DNA of 64,000 bases from Lucifugimonas sp038150225 (GCA_038150225.1 JAYQWG010000005.1:4315-68314), one strand, 5' to 3'. Positions 18,082 to 27,462 are shown, counted from the stretch's first letter. Made by a program: numbers and translations. Notes: generated from the letters alone by a model not told the origin.

Positions 18082-18458
18082 TGCCTTACCGGGTTTCTCG
18101 GACGGAATTCGAGGACATGGTCCGAGCTGGTATCGAGAAAGTCCCGGCTGAGTTTCTCGACCGAATGACGAACCTCTCGATTCTCGTCCAACAAGAGCCT
18201 ACTCGTTCTCAACTTTCGGAAAATGGTCTGTCATCGAATGAGTTGTTATTCGGACTTTACGAGGGCGTACCACTGACTGGGCGTGGTCAGTACGTTCCCC
18301 CGCTTCCGGACGTCATTACGATATTTCAGAAGCCGAATGAGCAGGTCGTCGACAACGGGAATGCTCTTGCTGAGCAGGTAGAAACGACCGTGTTGCATGA
18401 AGTCGCACACTACTTTGGATTCTCAGATGAAGAACTTCATGAGCTAGGACTTGGATAG
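18081..18458 (+). CDS. Zincin-like metallopeptidase (PF06262 type)
   Basis: A 125-residue small protein with VLHEVAHYFGFSDEELHELG at the C-terminus: HEVAH gives the two zinc-binding His and the catalytic Glu, and the third ligand is downstream. The N-terminal FEDMVRAGIEKVPAEFLDRM and LFGLYEGVPLTGRGQY match the short possible zinc metallopeptidase family found across Actinobacteria and Chloroflexota. Substrate unknown. It overlaps nfo by one base and the next gene by one base, so the three are probably one transcript. Confidence 0.85.
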   Translation: MPYRVSRTEFEDMVRAGIEKVPAEFLDRMTNLSILVQQEPTRSQLSENGLSSNELLFGLYEGVPLTGRGQYVPPLPDVITIFQKPNEQVVDNGNALAEQVETTVLHEVAHYFGFSDEELHELGLG

Positions 18459-19846
18459 TGGTCAAAATCTTGCTTGTCGCTTTCGACGGCTTACAACCGT
18501 TACAAATCCGATCCGAGACAATGCCGAACGTGACGAAGCTTGCTGATCGCGGTGTAAGGTTTAGTCACAATCACGCCGTGTTCCCGACGGTGACGCGTGC
18601 AAACTCAGCCACGGTTGTCACCGGGGTCTACCCGGGCAAGCACGGTCTCACCGCTAACAAATCGGTTATGCGTGACTACAAGGACAGGTATGTGGTCGAT
18701 GCACTTTATCCCGAATTAGGACAAATAAATGACAGCGTAGACACCGGACTGCTGTTTGTACCTACTCTGGGTGAACGGTTGGGGGAGATGGGCTTGAAGT
18801 GGGTGTCGGTAGTTGGTGGCACAAGCGGAAATGCGTATGTCCACAATCCGAACGCTGAAGCGTCGGGTTCGGCGATCATTCACCCGGAATTCTCGATCCC
18901 TTCGAAACACCACGAGACTCTAGCTGAAAAATTCGGTGCCTGGCCCGAGAAGGCTTCACCGGCCCGGGAATTGGTTACTCGAACAGCCGATGTTGTAGTC
19001 GACTACACGTTGGACGAGCTTGATCCTGACGTTTTGATGGTCTGGTTCCCAGAGCCGGACACGACACAACATGCACACCCGATCGACAGCACCGAGTCCA
19101 TGGAGATGTACAGTCACGCCGATACCGAGTTCCGACGGGTGCTTGAGGCGATAACAGCTCGCGGTAGCTACCCCGATGTTTTTGTGGTGTCGGATCACGG
19201 TTATTCGACTATCGATGCTGTTGTTGATATTGATGCTGAATTGAAATCGTCTCCGTTTGTGGCACAGCACAGGGACAAGGACATCGTGTTTGCTGAAAAC
19301 GGTGGTTCAGTTCTCTTTTACACCGATCAAGCACAGCTCGGTTTGCAAGTCGATCTCGCACGATGGCTCGATGCTCGATCGTGGGTTGGAGCAGTCGCGA
19401 CGACTGCAAAAGACGGGTTTACTGATGTTGCCGAATTGAAGCTAGGTGGTCCGCGCCAGCCCGACGTCTGTGTTGCATTGACCAGTCGATCTACAAATGA
19501 ACCGGATCCACGAGGTGCCGCTGGTGCGTCCACTGGTGGTGCAATCGGGGTAGGTTCGCACGGCGGTGGCAGTCAATCTGAACTCCACAACACATTGATA
19601 GCGAGTGGCCCATCATTCCTCAAAGGGGTCGTTTCGGAGATTCCCAGCGGGAATATTGATATAGCACCGACGATCATGAAATTACTGGGTGGCGAAGGAG
19701 CACCCCACTACGATGGTCGAGTTCTGTCGGAAGGGCTGAAAGATTCTTCGGTCGATCCCGATACGATCGATTCAACTAGATCAAACTCGGCGGCCATCGA
19801 AACATCTGCGACAGAAAACACTACGTACATCTGTCGATTCGGTTAA
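18458..19846 (+). CDS. Alkaline phosphatase superfamily phosphodiesterase/nucleotide pyrophosphatase
   Basis: A 462-residue member of the type I phosphodiesterase/nucleotide pyrophosphatase family. AFDGLQ near residue 7 gives the first metal Asp, FPTVTRANSATVVTG carries the nucleophile Thr, and VVSDHGYS and GSHGGG supply the later metal ligands. There is no signal peptide, so it probably acts in the cytoplasm. It would hydrolyse phosphodiester or pyrophosphate bonds; the substrate cannot be read from sequence. The GTG start overlaps the zincin stop. Confidence 0.87.
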   Translation: MVKILLVAFDGLQPLQIRSETMPNVTKLADRGVRFSHNHAVFPTVTRANSATVVTGVYPGKHGLTANKSVMRDYKDRYVVDALYPELGQINDSVDTGLLFVPTLGERLGEMGLKWVSVVGGTSGNAYVHNPNAEASGSAIIHPEFSIPSKHHETLAEKFGAWPEKASPARELVTRTADVVVDYTLDELDPDVLMVWFPEPDTTQHAHPIDSTESMEMYSHADTEFRRVLEAITARGSYPDVFVVSDHGYSTIDAVVDIDAELKSSPFVAQHRDKDIVFAENGGSVLFYTDQAQLGLQVDLARWLDARSWVGAVATTAKDGFTDVAELKLGGPRQPDVCVALTSRSTNEPDPRGAAGASTGGAIGVGSHGGGSQSELHNTLIASGPSFLKGVVSEIPSGNIDIAPTIMKLLGGEGAPHYDGRVLSEGLKDSSVDPDTIDSTRSNSAAIETSATENTTYICRFG

Positions 19847-19962
19847 GTACTTTCGTACTGAAGTGACAATACCGAATCTACACTGTTTGACTATCCATAT
19901 AGTACCGTTCTGTGAGATGTTGATTCACTAGCCAGTAATTCGCAGGGCTAGGCGCGGGGACA

Positions 19963-20175
19963 TTGGTGACTGGTCAACCTAAAACTCAAGAACTGAAAAT
20001 GCTCTCGCTCTCAGTTGATGAGCGCATCGAGATAGCGCGTCGGCTTACCAATCACGGGTTCGAGGTGCGGAACGAATCTGCCAGCACTGAAGAGCGGTTT
20101 CTAGAGCGGATTACGAACGATCCATGGGATCTCATTTTCCTCAACGCCCGAGCGAAACTCGGTGACATGCGGTAA
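19963..20175 (+). CDS. N-terminal fragment of the interrupted kinase: half of a receiver-like domain
   Basis: Seventy residues ending at TAA 20173. The fragment has a helix-strand pattern ending in PWDLIFLNARAKLGDMR, like the phosphoacceptor strand of a receiver domain, but with Asn where the Asp normally sits. It is too short to fold alone, and the sequence after the stop continues the domain. Start is TTG 19963 or GTG 19966 after GGGGA. Confidence 0.55.
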   Translation: MVTGQPKTQELKMLSLSVDERIEIARRLTNHGFEVRNESASTEERFLERITNDPWDLIFLNARAKLGDMR

Positions 20176-21414
20176 TTGCTCACAACAATCGAGGCGCAAC
20201 AACCTGACGCGTCTTTATTCGGGATCGTTGAACCTAGTCAGCAAAATCAGGAAGAACTCCTGGAAGGCGGTTTCAGGGACTTATTCGAGTCTGACGATTT
20301 ACAGCGACTCCCTTCGGCGGTTGGAAGAGAGATCCAATCCATACTGGATCGTCGGGTCGCCGAAGAGGCAAAGGTTCTTCAGGAGCAAGTCCGGTTCGCT
20401 GTCGATGAACGAGAGGTACTTGCCGAAATAGGCAAGCTTGTGTCCTCATCACTCGATATTGGATCTGTGTATCCGCAAATAATCGAAGAGGTCGGTAAGG
20501 TCATCCCCCTTGATACCGCGGCTATCGCGACGGTTGATCTAGACGACGCTTCAGTGACTCTTGACCACGTCACAGGTGATGCCGTTAGAGGATTTGAACA
20601 AGCTACGGTATTTGATCTTTCCCAGTTCACCCCTGCAAACTTCCTTGCGAGGTTCGTGCTCGTGTTGGACAACGACGTTCTTTACGAAATGCGGGAAGAA
20701 TTCGATGGGATTGATTCATTACTTGAACAAGGTGTCAGATCAATCATGGCGGCCCCGCTCATTCATCGAGATGAAGTGGTGGGCTTTCTTGCCACCGCTT
20801 CTAAACTTGAACACGCTTACCAACCTGAGCATGTCGAGGTCGCGGAACGGGTTAGCGCCCAAATTGCTGGCGCTCTTGCCAACTCCCGTTTGCATGCCCG
20901 AATAACTCGCATTGCGTCTGCAAGGGAAATTCTCGTTCAAATGGGCCGTGATGTGAGTTCTGCGCGGGACACGACAGAGCTCTACTCATCTGTATTCAAA
21001 AATCTGCGTTCAATTCTTCCAGTCGATAGAGGCGTAGTCGCTCTCATCGACAAGGACGAAGAGGCATTATTCGTCGACCACGTGGACGGACTGGAAGTAG
21101 ATGGATTAGGCAAAGGCGACGCGGTCCCTCTGAAGGATTTGTCGTCCGAAATCCTTTCTGAACCACTCATTTCAGTCGCTGGGATCAAAGACGATTCGAC
21201 GCCCGACGATCCTGTGAACAGGGAGCTTCCGCAGGCCGGATTGAATTCGAACATTCGAGTGCCTTTGCGAGTTAGAGACTCGGTGATGGGGATCATTTCC
21301 CTGACAGCTAAAGGTGACAGTAGCTACACGCGGAACGATATCGCCCTTCTCGAACGGGTATCGGCACAAATTTCACCGGTTATCGAATCACTGAATTTGT
21401 TGAGCCGGGTTTAG
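20176..21414 (+). CDS. Middle fragment of the interrupted kinase: tandem GAF domains
   Basis: A 412-codon open stretch between the two in-frame stops. After the rest of the receiver-like domain (to about residue 70) comes a helical linker, a GAF domain (about 80-240, LAEIGKLVSSSLDIGSVYPQ to VSAQIAGALANSRL) and a second GAF domain (about 250-405, ILVQMGRDVSSARDTTELY to VSAQISPVIESLN). GAF domains bind small molecules or act as dimer sensors. If translated alone it would start at TTG 20176 right after the stop. Confidence 0.7.
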   Translation: MLTTIEAQQPDASLFGIVEPSQQNQEELLEGGFRDLFESDDLQRLPSAVGREIQSILDRRVAEEAKVLQEQVRFAVDEREVLAEIGKLVSSSLDIGSVYPQIIEEVGKVIPLDTAAIATVDLDDASVTLDHVTGDAVRGFEQATVFDLSQFTPANFLARFVLVLDNDVLYEMREEFDGIDSLLEQGVRSIMAAPLIHRDEVVGFLATASKLEHAYQPEHVEVAERVSAQIAGALANSRLHARITRIASAREILVQMGRDVSSARDTTELYSSVFKNLRSILPVDRGVVALIDKDEEALFVDHVDGLEVDGLGKGDAVPLKDLSSEILSEPLISVAGIKDDSTPDDPVNRELPQAGLNSNIRVPLRVRDSVMGIISLTAKGDSSYTRNDIALLERVSAQISPVIESLNLLSRV

Positions 21415-21429
21415 TCACTGGCAGCTGCC

Positions 21430-22458
21430 GTGGAGACCACACTGGATCTTGTTGCGATCACAGACCTCAACAGTGTTACGACATATTTAAATCCTGCTGG
21501 TCGACAGATCTTGAATCTTGACGACGACTCTTCTGGAATTGGAGTTGATCTTAAGAACTTCATGACTGAAAAAGAAGTCGACGCTATCCTTAATTTCGGA
21601 CTGCCCCAAGCAGAGTCACTTGGTGGTTGGCAAACCGAAATCCAAATTCGTCCGACTGGTGTTGATGAGCCAATCCCTGTGGAAATTCTTCTTGTCCCAG
21701 TCAGGAATCAATCCGGTGAAATGAACGCAGTAAATGTGTTCATGCGCGACTTACTAGAGCGTGAAGCTCTCCAGACAGAACGACGAGAATTCGTCTCAGC
21801 TGTATCTCATGAACTTCGTACCTCGTTGACGAGCATGAGGATGTACACCGACCTGCTCGATACCGGAGATGTCGGAGAGCTCACCGAGCAGCAAAAGCTT
21901 GTCGTCAACAATTTGAAATCTACTGTCGGTCGGCTAACTCGCATGGTCGACGATCTGAATGTAGTTTCATTGCTTGAGTTAGGCCGATTCGGATTGAACA
22001 TTGACGAGTTCGATCTCGGTGATCTCGTCGATTCCGCAAAGGTCAGTTGTCAGCCCGTTTGCGACGAGCGAGGTGTGACCATCGTCAATGAGGTGAGCGG
22101 CTCTGACCTGAAGGTGTCAGCTGACCGTGGCCGCACGCATCAAATTCTTGTGAATTTGCTGAACAACGCGGGCAAATATGGCGATGAGAACAGTGAAGTC
22201 ATTGTTGCTGCCGCCGCTGACTCTGGATTCGTGACGATTTCTGTCACAGATTCGGGTCCTGGTATCGCTGACGAAGAACTCGAAAGAATCTTTGAAAACT
22301 TCTATCGAAGTACGGATGCGAGAATATCTCGTGTCAGCGGTTCGGGTCTTGGTCTATCGATTGCCAGGGGACTGGTAGAAGCGCAGGGCGGAAAGCTCTG
22401 GGTTGAAAGTGTTGTCGGATCAGGAAGCACATTCAGCTTCACTCTCCCGATTGCCTAA
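21430..22458 (+). CDS. C-terminal fragment of the interrupted kinase: PAS-HisKA-HATPase
   Basis: From GTG 21430 this gives 342 residues. A PAS domain spans about 1-105. The HisKA phosphoacceptor is H127 in AVSHELRTS. The ATPase domain has an N box (NLLNNAGKYG, 242-251), G1 (DSGPGI) near 274 and G2 (GSGLGLSIA) near 304. All catalytic motifs are intact, so this part could be an active kinase if translated, either alone or by readthrough. No membrane segment is visible and no response regulator gene lies nearby. Confidence 0.85.
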   Translation: METTLDLVAITDLNSVTTYLNPAGRQILNLDDDSSGIGVDLKNFMTEKEVDAILNFGLPQAESLGGWQTEIQIRPTGVDEPIPVEILLVPVRNQSGEMNAVNVFMRDLLEREALQTERREFVSAVSHELRTSLTSMRMYTDLLDTGDVGELTEQQKLVVNNLKSTVGRLTRMVDDLNVVSLLELGRFGLNIDEFDLGDLVDSAKVSCQPVCDERGVTIVNEVSGSDLKVSADRGRTHQILVNLLNNAGKYGDENSEVIVAAAADSGFVTISVTDSGPGIADEELERIFENFYRSTDARISRVSGSGLGLSIARGLVEAQGGKLWVESVVGSGSTFSFTLPIA

Positions 22459-22461
22459 TTG

Positions 22462-24315
22462 TTAGCGCAAAAAGCGATTGTCTCCGACCCGACGGGTTAG
22501 ACCTTTTGAGTCCATGTTTTCGAGTACAGCCAGCGTGTACTTCCGGCTCGTGCCAAATTTTTCTCGAACTGCGCTGATCGAAATTTCTCCGCCCAGATCA
22601 GCTGAAAGATCTTTTATAGCGGATTCGATTTCGTCGTAGACCGGCGTTGGATAAATAACCCCACTACCAAGTCTGATGATGTCTCCTCGATCGATGATGA
22701 ACTGAAGCAGCTCGACGGGTAGTTCTTTGTCAGTTGATGGGCTGTACCCACCTGTGCGCAATTCATCAACATATGTGGATACTTCCGCTTCCTGTGCGTC
22801 AGTTAGGGTCGGGGCAAATGCGGGATCGGCTGCGACAGCAGCGTCGACTCTAACGGAGCCGTTTGCTTCAAAGGTTTCCAGTAGCACTGTGAATGCCTGA
22901 CGCTTGAGATCAAGTTGTCCTCGGAGGTCCTGAAGTGGGATTCCTGCGCGCAAAGGGTATCGTTCGTGGAAATTGCGCAAGATCTCCTTCACCTGGCGCT
23001 CTGTAGCGTCGACGTAGGAGGTAGCCGCATATTGAGACGCAGCCCGACCGATTTGCCTCGCTTTCCCCACGTCAACGAGTTCATCGAGAACCCTTTCTAA
23101 CTCATCCTGGGTAACACCAGTTTGCTCACGCAACAATTCCCGGCTGGCAACGCGTGCCTCGATCAAAACGCTTTCGATTCGATCGTCGCCCGAACCTGAT
23201 TGCAGAAGTTCGAGGTGCTCAATCGTTGAGACATCGTTACGCTTTCTCCGAGGAGCTTGTGTTTGAAGTACGGTTCCACCACCGAGGGTATTTTCGGTGT
23301 CGCGGACCACGAACATATCGCCGCGTTGGAGCGGTAAAGCCTGACTGGTTCTGATTTGAACCCAGCCAGACTTTCCCTGCTGTATTTCGTCTCCTTCGAG
23401 CACTCTGACTGTTGCCGGAACTTCACTCGTTCCAGTGAAAATTGTGACCTTGTGGTTGTGGCGAACAGCACGGGGTGCTTCTCCGATAGCCCGGAAAAAC
23501 GCGTCGAAAGCGGTCGAAGAGGAAATGCTGCCCGGTAAGGACAGGACATCACCACGTGAAATTTGATCGTGATCGATTCCGCTAATGTTTACGGCGAGCC
23601 GTGTTCCGGGCAGGACAGTTTCTTCGTTTCTCTCGTGAACCTGTAGAGTCCTGATTCTTCCGGTCAATCCGGAAGGCTGTATTTCGACTTCAGTGCCGAC
23701 CTTTAGCGGACCGTCGGAAAGTGTTCCTGTCACCACAGTTCCGAACCCGCTGATGGTAAAAGCGCGATCTACTGGCAGACGCGGTGAATTGTCGGATGAT
23801 CGCGGAGGCAGTGAGTCAACAAGGACATCCAATTCCTGTCTGAGTTCGTCAAGCCCTGTGCCATCTTGCGCTGAAACACTGATTAACTTTGAATTACGAA
23901 GAGATGAATTAGAAAGCAGCTCTTCGACTTCAAGAGCGACGAGGTCGTTCCACTCATCATCTACGAGGTCGGATTTGGTGAGAGCTACAAGTCCTCGATC
24001 CACGTTCAGGAGATCCAGGATGGCGATGTGCTCACGCGTCTGCGGCATGATTCCTTCGTCTGCAGCAATTACGAGCAGAGCTCCGTCGATTCCACCAGCA
24101 CCCATCAACATGTTTTTTACAAACCGCTCGTGACCGGGAACGTCGACGACGCTGATCTCCCTTCCTGAGGGGAGTTCCACCCACGCGAAGCCAAGCTCGA
24201 TTGTCATCCCGCGGCTTTTTTCTTCGAAGAGCCGGTCTGGATTAATTCCGGTTAGGGCTTCGATCAATGTGGATTTCCCGTGATCGACGTGACCGGCAGT
24301 GCCTATGACGAACAA
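22462..24315 (-). CDS. selB: Selenocysteine-specific elongation factor SelB
   Basis: A 617-residue SelB, which delivers Sec-tRNA to UGA codons marked by a SECIS hairpin. The EF-Tu-like GTPase has GHVDHGKST (8-16), DVPGHE (58-63) and TKSD (113-116). The length and the helix-rich C-terminal third fit the winged-helix domains that bind SECIS RNA; FGTSRKYTLAVLE near the end is the typical last winged helix. The cell should therefore make selenoproteins, but selA, selD and tRNA-Sec are not in this window. It is convergent with the kinase (3-bp gap) and about 50 bp downstream of hemW. Confidence 0.95.
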   Translation of the reverse strand: MFVIGTAGHVDHGKSTLIEALTGINPDRLFEEKSRGMTIELGFAWVELPSGREISVVDVPGHERFVKNMLMGAGGIDGALLVIAADEGIMPQTREHIAILDLLNVDRGLVALTKSDLVDDEWNDLVALEVEELLSNSSLRNSKLISVSAQDGTGLDELRQELDVLVDSLPPRSSDNSPRLPVDRAFTISGFGTVVTGTLSDGPLKVGTEVEIQPSGLTGRIRTLQVHERNEETVLPGTRLAVNISGIDHDQISRGDVLSLPGSISSSTAFDAFFRAIGEAPRAVRHNHKVTIFTGTSEVPATVRVLEGDEIQQGKSGWVQIRTSQALPLQRGDMFVVRDTENTLGGGTVLQTQAPRRKRNDVSTIEHLELLQSGSGDDRIESVLIEARVASRELLREQTGVTQDELERVLDELVDVGKARQIGRAASQYAATSYVDATERQVKEILRNFHERYPLRAGIPLQDLRGQLDLKRQAFTVLLETFEANGSVRVDAAVAADPAFAPTLTDAQEAEVSTYVDELRTGGYSPSTDKELPVELLQFIIDRGDIIRLGSGVIYPTPVYDEIESAIKDLSADLGGEISISAVREKFGTSRKYTLAVLENMDSKGLTRRVGDNRFLR

Positions 24316-24366
24316 CTAAATACGGCTCCTCAAATAACCAGGAATTTCGACTTCCGTGGGGTCGTC

Positions 24367-25593
24367 CTAACCGCCGACGAACTCGGCGAAAACTTCATTA
24401 CCGAGTAATATGCCTCGTGGAGTTAGACGCACTGAGTCTTGCGACGATTCGATGAGACCCAGTTTTGTAAGACGATTAAATTCAGCAGGAAATACTTCCC
24501 GAACATCTTTGCCAAATCTTTCGACAAATCTATCGAACTGTACACCTTCATTGAGTCGCATCCCCATCATCATCGTTTCCGCTATATCAAGTTCAGGAGT
24601 TGTCGTCTCAACCTGTTCAACCGGGCCGCCCGGATGACTCATACTTTCAACCGGTGATATCCCTTGAAGACCTTTTCCACTAGACGCGATCAGCGCGTAT
24701 TGCCTGGGCGATCTTAAATTCGCGAACCGATGATTGTCGAGCCACGAATGAGCTCCTGGACCGACCCCCAAATAGGGCTCGTTTTTCCAGTAAATGACGT
24801 TGTGATGAGCCTCGAATCCTGGTTTGCTCCAGTTCGAAATCTCGTACTGATTGAGCCCTGCACTGGGTAGTTCTGCTTGGGCGAGTTCGTACATATCTGC
24901 AGCGAGATCGTCATCTGGCTCTGGAACACGACCCGATGCAACCTCAACAGCGAGCGGAGTGCCTTGTTCAATCTGGAGTGAGTAAAGCGAGATGTGTTCC
25001 GTACCGAGTTCAGTCGCCGCTGAAAGCGTGTCCGACCACTGGTCTAGAGACTGATCAGGCAGACCGTATATCAGATCAATTGAGAGGTTTTTCAGATCTG
25101 CCTGTCGTAAAAGCTCAGCAGAATCGTATACGTCATCGGACGAGTGTCGACGGGTTAGCGACTCGAGTAAATCATCGTCGAAGCTTTGAACTCCCATCGA
25201 CACCCGATTGATTCTTGAACTTAGCCATGCAGAGGCTTTTTCCTGAGTTACATCACCAGGATTGCATTCCAACGTGATTTCGGCGGAATCCGAGACCACA
25301 AAAGAGCATTCAATAGATCGAATGATTCGATCAAGATCCGATGTTGGAAGGTATGACGGGGTACCTCCACCAAAGAAAATCGTTCTCACAGGCGGAGAAT
25401 TGAGACGCTCACCCCAACGGGCTAGTTCACGGATCAGGGCATCCACATACGCGGGCATTTGTGACTCAATGCCCGCGTATGTATTGAAGTCACAGTACGA
25501 ACACTTCGTGTGACAAAAGGGAACGTGGACGTAAAGTCCGATTCCATCGCGGTAATTCGGAGGGTTGTGAACTATGCCGGAAAAGTCAGGCAT
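24367..25593 (-). CDS. hemW: Radical SAM heme chaperone HemW
   Basis: A 408-residue radical SAM protein. The cluster-binding CHTKCSYC (C27, C31, C34) is followed by DF, as in HemW, rather than by the GC found in true coproporphyrinogen oxidase HemN. FFGGGTPSYL and GVQSFDDDLL are family motifs, and the HemN C-terminal domain follows. HemW inserts heme into target proteins such as respiratory enzymes. It starts 21 bp after the upstream unknown gene and is probably cotranscribed with it. Confidence 0.93.
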   Translation of the reverse strand: MPDFSGIVHNPPNYRDGIGLYVHVPFCHTKCSYCDFNTYAGIESQMPAYVDALIRELARWGERLNSPPVRTIFFGGGTPSYLPTSDLDRIIRSIECSFVVSDSAEITLECNPGDVTQEKASAWLSSRINRVSMGVQSFDDDLLESLTRRHSSDDVYDSAELLRQADLKNLSIDLIYGLPDQSLDQWSDTLSAATELGTEHISLYSLQIEQGTPLAVEVASGRVPEPDDDLAADMYELAQAELPSAGLNQYEISNWSKPGFEAHHNVIYWKNEPYLGVGPGAHSWLDNHRFANLRSPRQYALIASSGKGLQGISPVESMSHPGGPVEQVETTTPELDIAETMMMGMRLNEGVQFDRFVERFGKDVREVFPAEFNRLTKLGLIESSQDSVRLTPRGILLGNEVFAEFVGG

Positions 25594-25614
25594 CAGTTTC
25601 TACGCCCCGGGCTT

Positions 25615-26337
25615 CTACCCTGGGGTCCACAGTCCCGAATCAGTCTTTGAGCCACCAGCGCTATCGCCACTTGCCGCAGGTCCACCTTGCTGAGCGCGGG
25701 CTTGCTCTTCTGCCATTTGCTGTCGAATTGCCTCGTTGGCTTGCTGAACCCAGCGTTCAAGTTCATCCAGCTCTGGTGGAGAGACAATAAATTTCTCGAC
25801 ACCTTCCGGTAGTGTCAGATTCGGATCACTTGTGAGTATTAGCCCCGCCTCAGTGTCCTGTATTCCGTCGGTCAACCTCTGCTGCATGTGCTGAGTTCGT
25901 TTTTCGGCGACTTCGGCGTATTTCTGTTGAATCTCGGAAACAACAGTCTGGCTTATCAGACCCATTTGCAAACATCGACCCCAGTCGAGAACCTGCCCGA
26001 AAAGATCAGTCTCTTCGAGATCCTCGAAAACAGCTCCTGCCGAAAGCCTTTGGCGAACTACCCGATGAGCACCTGGGTTCGTTTGCTGAACCATGAGAGT
26101 GGCATCGTCTCCACGACCAATAACCCCTTCAGCAAAAATTCTAGAGACCGTGCCAGCTTTGGCTTCAAGCTGCGATACCTGTGCGTCGACAGCATCCCAG
26201 TAAGCGTTGTAACGCTCTTCAAATCCGTCCGGTGCTCCTGGTGCGGGCTGCACCATGATCACGACATAAGCCTTTTTGTTGACGAGAATATCGCCAGCAG
26301 GTGCTTTTCCTACAGAACCAAGTTCTTCAGCTGCCAT
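25615..26337 (-). CDS. Uncharacterised protein between hemW and ychF
   Basis: A 240-residue soluble protein I do not recognise. It has no signal peptide or membrane segment. Residues 20-115 look mixed alpha/beta (KKAYVVIMVQPAPG to ATLMVQQ). Residues 125-160 are a likely amphipathic helix rich in Gln and Glu. The last 40 residues are helical then disordered (QQMAEEQARAQQGG, Ser/Gly-rich tail). It sits 21 bp before hemW and 39 bp after ychF on the same strand, so it is part of that transcript. Confidence 0.7.
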   Translation of the reverse strand: MAAEELGSVGKAPAGDILVNKKAYVVIMVQPAPGAPDGFEERYNAYWDAVDAQVSQLEAKAGTVSRIFAEGVIGRGDDATLMVQQTNPGAHRVVRQRLSAGAVFEDLEETDLFGQVLDWGRCLQMGLISQTVVSEIQQKYAEVAEKRTQHMQQRLTDGIQDTEAGLILTSDPNLTLPEGVEKFIVSPPELDELERWVQQANEAIRQQMAEEQARAQQGGPAASGDSAGGSKTDSGLWTPG

Positions 26338-26376
26338 TAATAAATCCTGGACTTTCGGTTTGCTAAGTGGTGAGTG

Positions 26377-27462
26377 TTAGACGGAGAACAGGAAGTTCAC
26401 GATATCACCGTCTTGTACGACGTAATCGCGTCCTTCTTGACGGTACAACCCACGGTTTCGTGCTTCCGCCATGCTACCGCAGTCGATGAAATCAGAGTAT
26501 GAAATCGTTTCTGCTCGAATGAATCCTCGTTCGATATCGGAGTGGATGACTCCCGCAGCTTTCGGTGCCAATGCCCCGACGTTCACTGTCCACGCTCGAG
26601 TCTCGTCTTCACCGACGGTTAGGAAAGAGTTGAGACCAAGCACGCTATACGAAAGCTTGATCATTCTCGACAGACCCGACTCCCCAGCGTCGAGGCCAGC
26701 TCGCATTTCAGCTTCTTCTTCAGCATCCATACCTGCAAGTTCAGCTTCAAGGCTGCCACAAATAGCTGCCACTCCGGAAGATTTGCCACCGACTATGCCA
26801 GAAATCTCCGCCTCTAATTCCTCGGTTCGAGAAATGTCATCCTCACCGATGTTCAGAGCGACGAGGAGCGGCAAGCTGCTCAGAGTGAACGTGTCCGAAA
26901 TTGCTTTTTGCTCAGCCGCATCTAACTCTCGATCCCTGAACGCTGTGCCTTCCTCAAGCTCTGACTGCAATCGCTTAAGGATCTCAACGTGCTTTACCGC
27001 TTCATCGCGCTCGGCGGACTTCATGCTTTTCTGCCCGGTGGTGATGCGTTCGATCCGACGTTCCAGCAGAGCTATGTCAGCGAAGACTGTGTCGAAAGCA
27101 ACCTTCTCGATGTCTCGCTTATAGTCCACGTCACCTTCAATGTGAGGAACCGAATCGTCTTCAAATGCGCGGGCAACAAGCAGAATTGCATCGACTTGCT
27201 GTAGTTGCCCCATCGCTTCTCCAGCAAACAACTCTCCAGAGGAGCTGCCTGGGAGGTCGACGTAAGTTACTTCCGCGTAAACCTTTTTGCGAGATTTGAA
27301 CATGTCGCTCAGAATGTCGACCCGTTCGTCTGGAACGTGCGCTACACCAACGTTAGTTTCTCGGTTCGAGCCGAATCCGCCGGTTTCGGCAGCTCCGCGG
27401 GTGAGGGCATTGAAGATGGTGGTCTTTCCGGATGATGGGAGACCGATGATTCCGATTTTCAT
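26377..27462 (-). CDS. ychF: Redox-regulated ATPase YchF
   Basis: A 361-residue Obg-family P-loop ATPase. GLPSSGKTT at residues 7-15 is the P-loop and YVDLPGS gives the G3 element. The coiled-coil arm (about 130-200) and the C-terminal TGS domain ending in GRDYVVQDGDIVNFLFSV are as expected. YchF binds ribosomes and ATP and affects stress responses. Length matches the family (about 363). Confidence 0.95.
   Translation of the reverse strand: MKIGIIGLPSSGKTTIFNALTRGAAETGGFGSNRETNVGVAHVPDERVDILSDMFKSRKKVYAEVTYVDLPGSSSGELFAGEAMGQLQQVDAILLVARAFEDDSVPHIEGDVDYKRDIEKVAFDTVFADIALLERRIERITTGQKSMKSAERDEAVKHVEILKRLQSELEEGTAFRDRELDAAEQKAISDTFTLSSLPLLVALNIGEDDISRTEELEAEISGIVGGKSSGVAAICGSLEAELAGMDAEEEAEMRAGLDAGESGLSRMIKLSYSVLGLNSFLTVGEDETRAWTVNVGALAPKAAGVIHSDIERGFIRAETISYSDFIDCGSMAEARNRGLYRQEGRDYVVQDGDIVNFLFSV

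Larger units (their letters stand above)
19963..22458 (+). pseudogene. Sensor histidine kinase frame (pseudo-receiver-GAF-GAF-PAS-HisKA-HATPase) broken by two in-frame stops
   Basis: A single reading frame of 832 codons is open from GTG/TTG near 19963 to TAA at 22456 except for TAA at 20173-20175 and TAG at 21412-21414. Domain order runs smoothly across both stops. The first stop falls inside a receiver-like fold: the strand DLIFLNA before it and the LLTTIEAQQPDASLFGIVEP strand-helix after it belong together. The second falls just before a PAS domain, where SLAAAVETTLDLVAITD would follow a linker. Both stops are one C-to-T change from Gln codons. The three parts are also listed separately. 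Confidence 0.75.
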
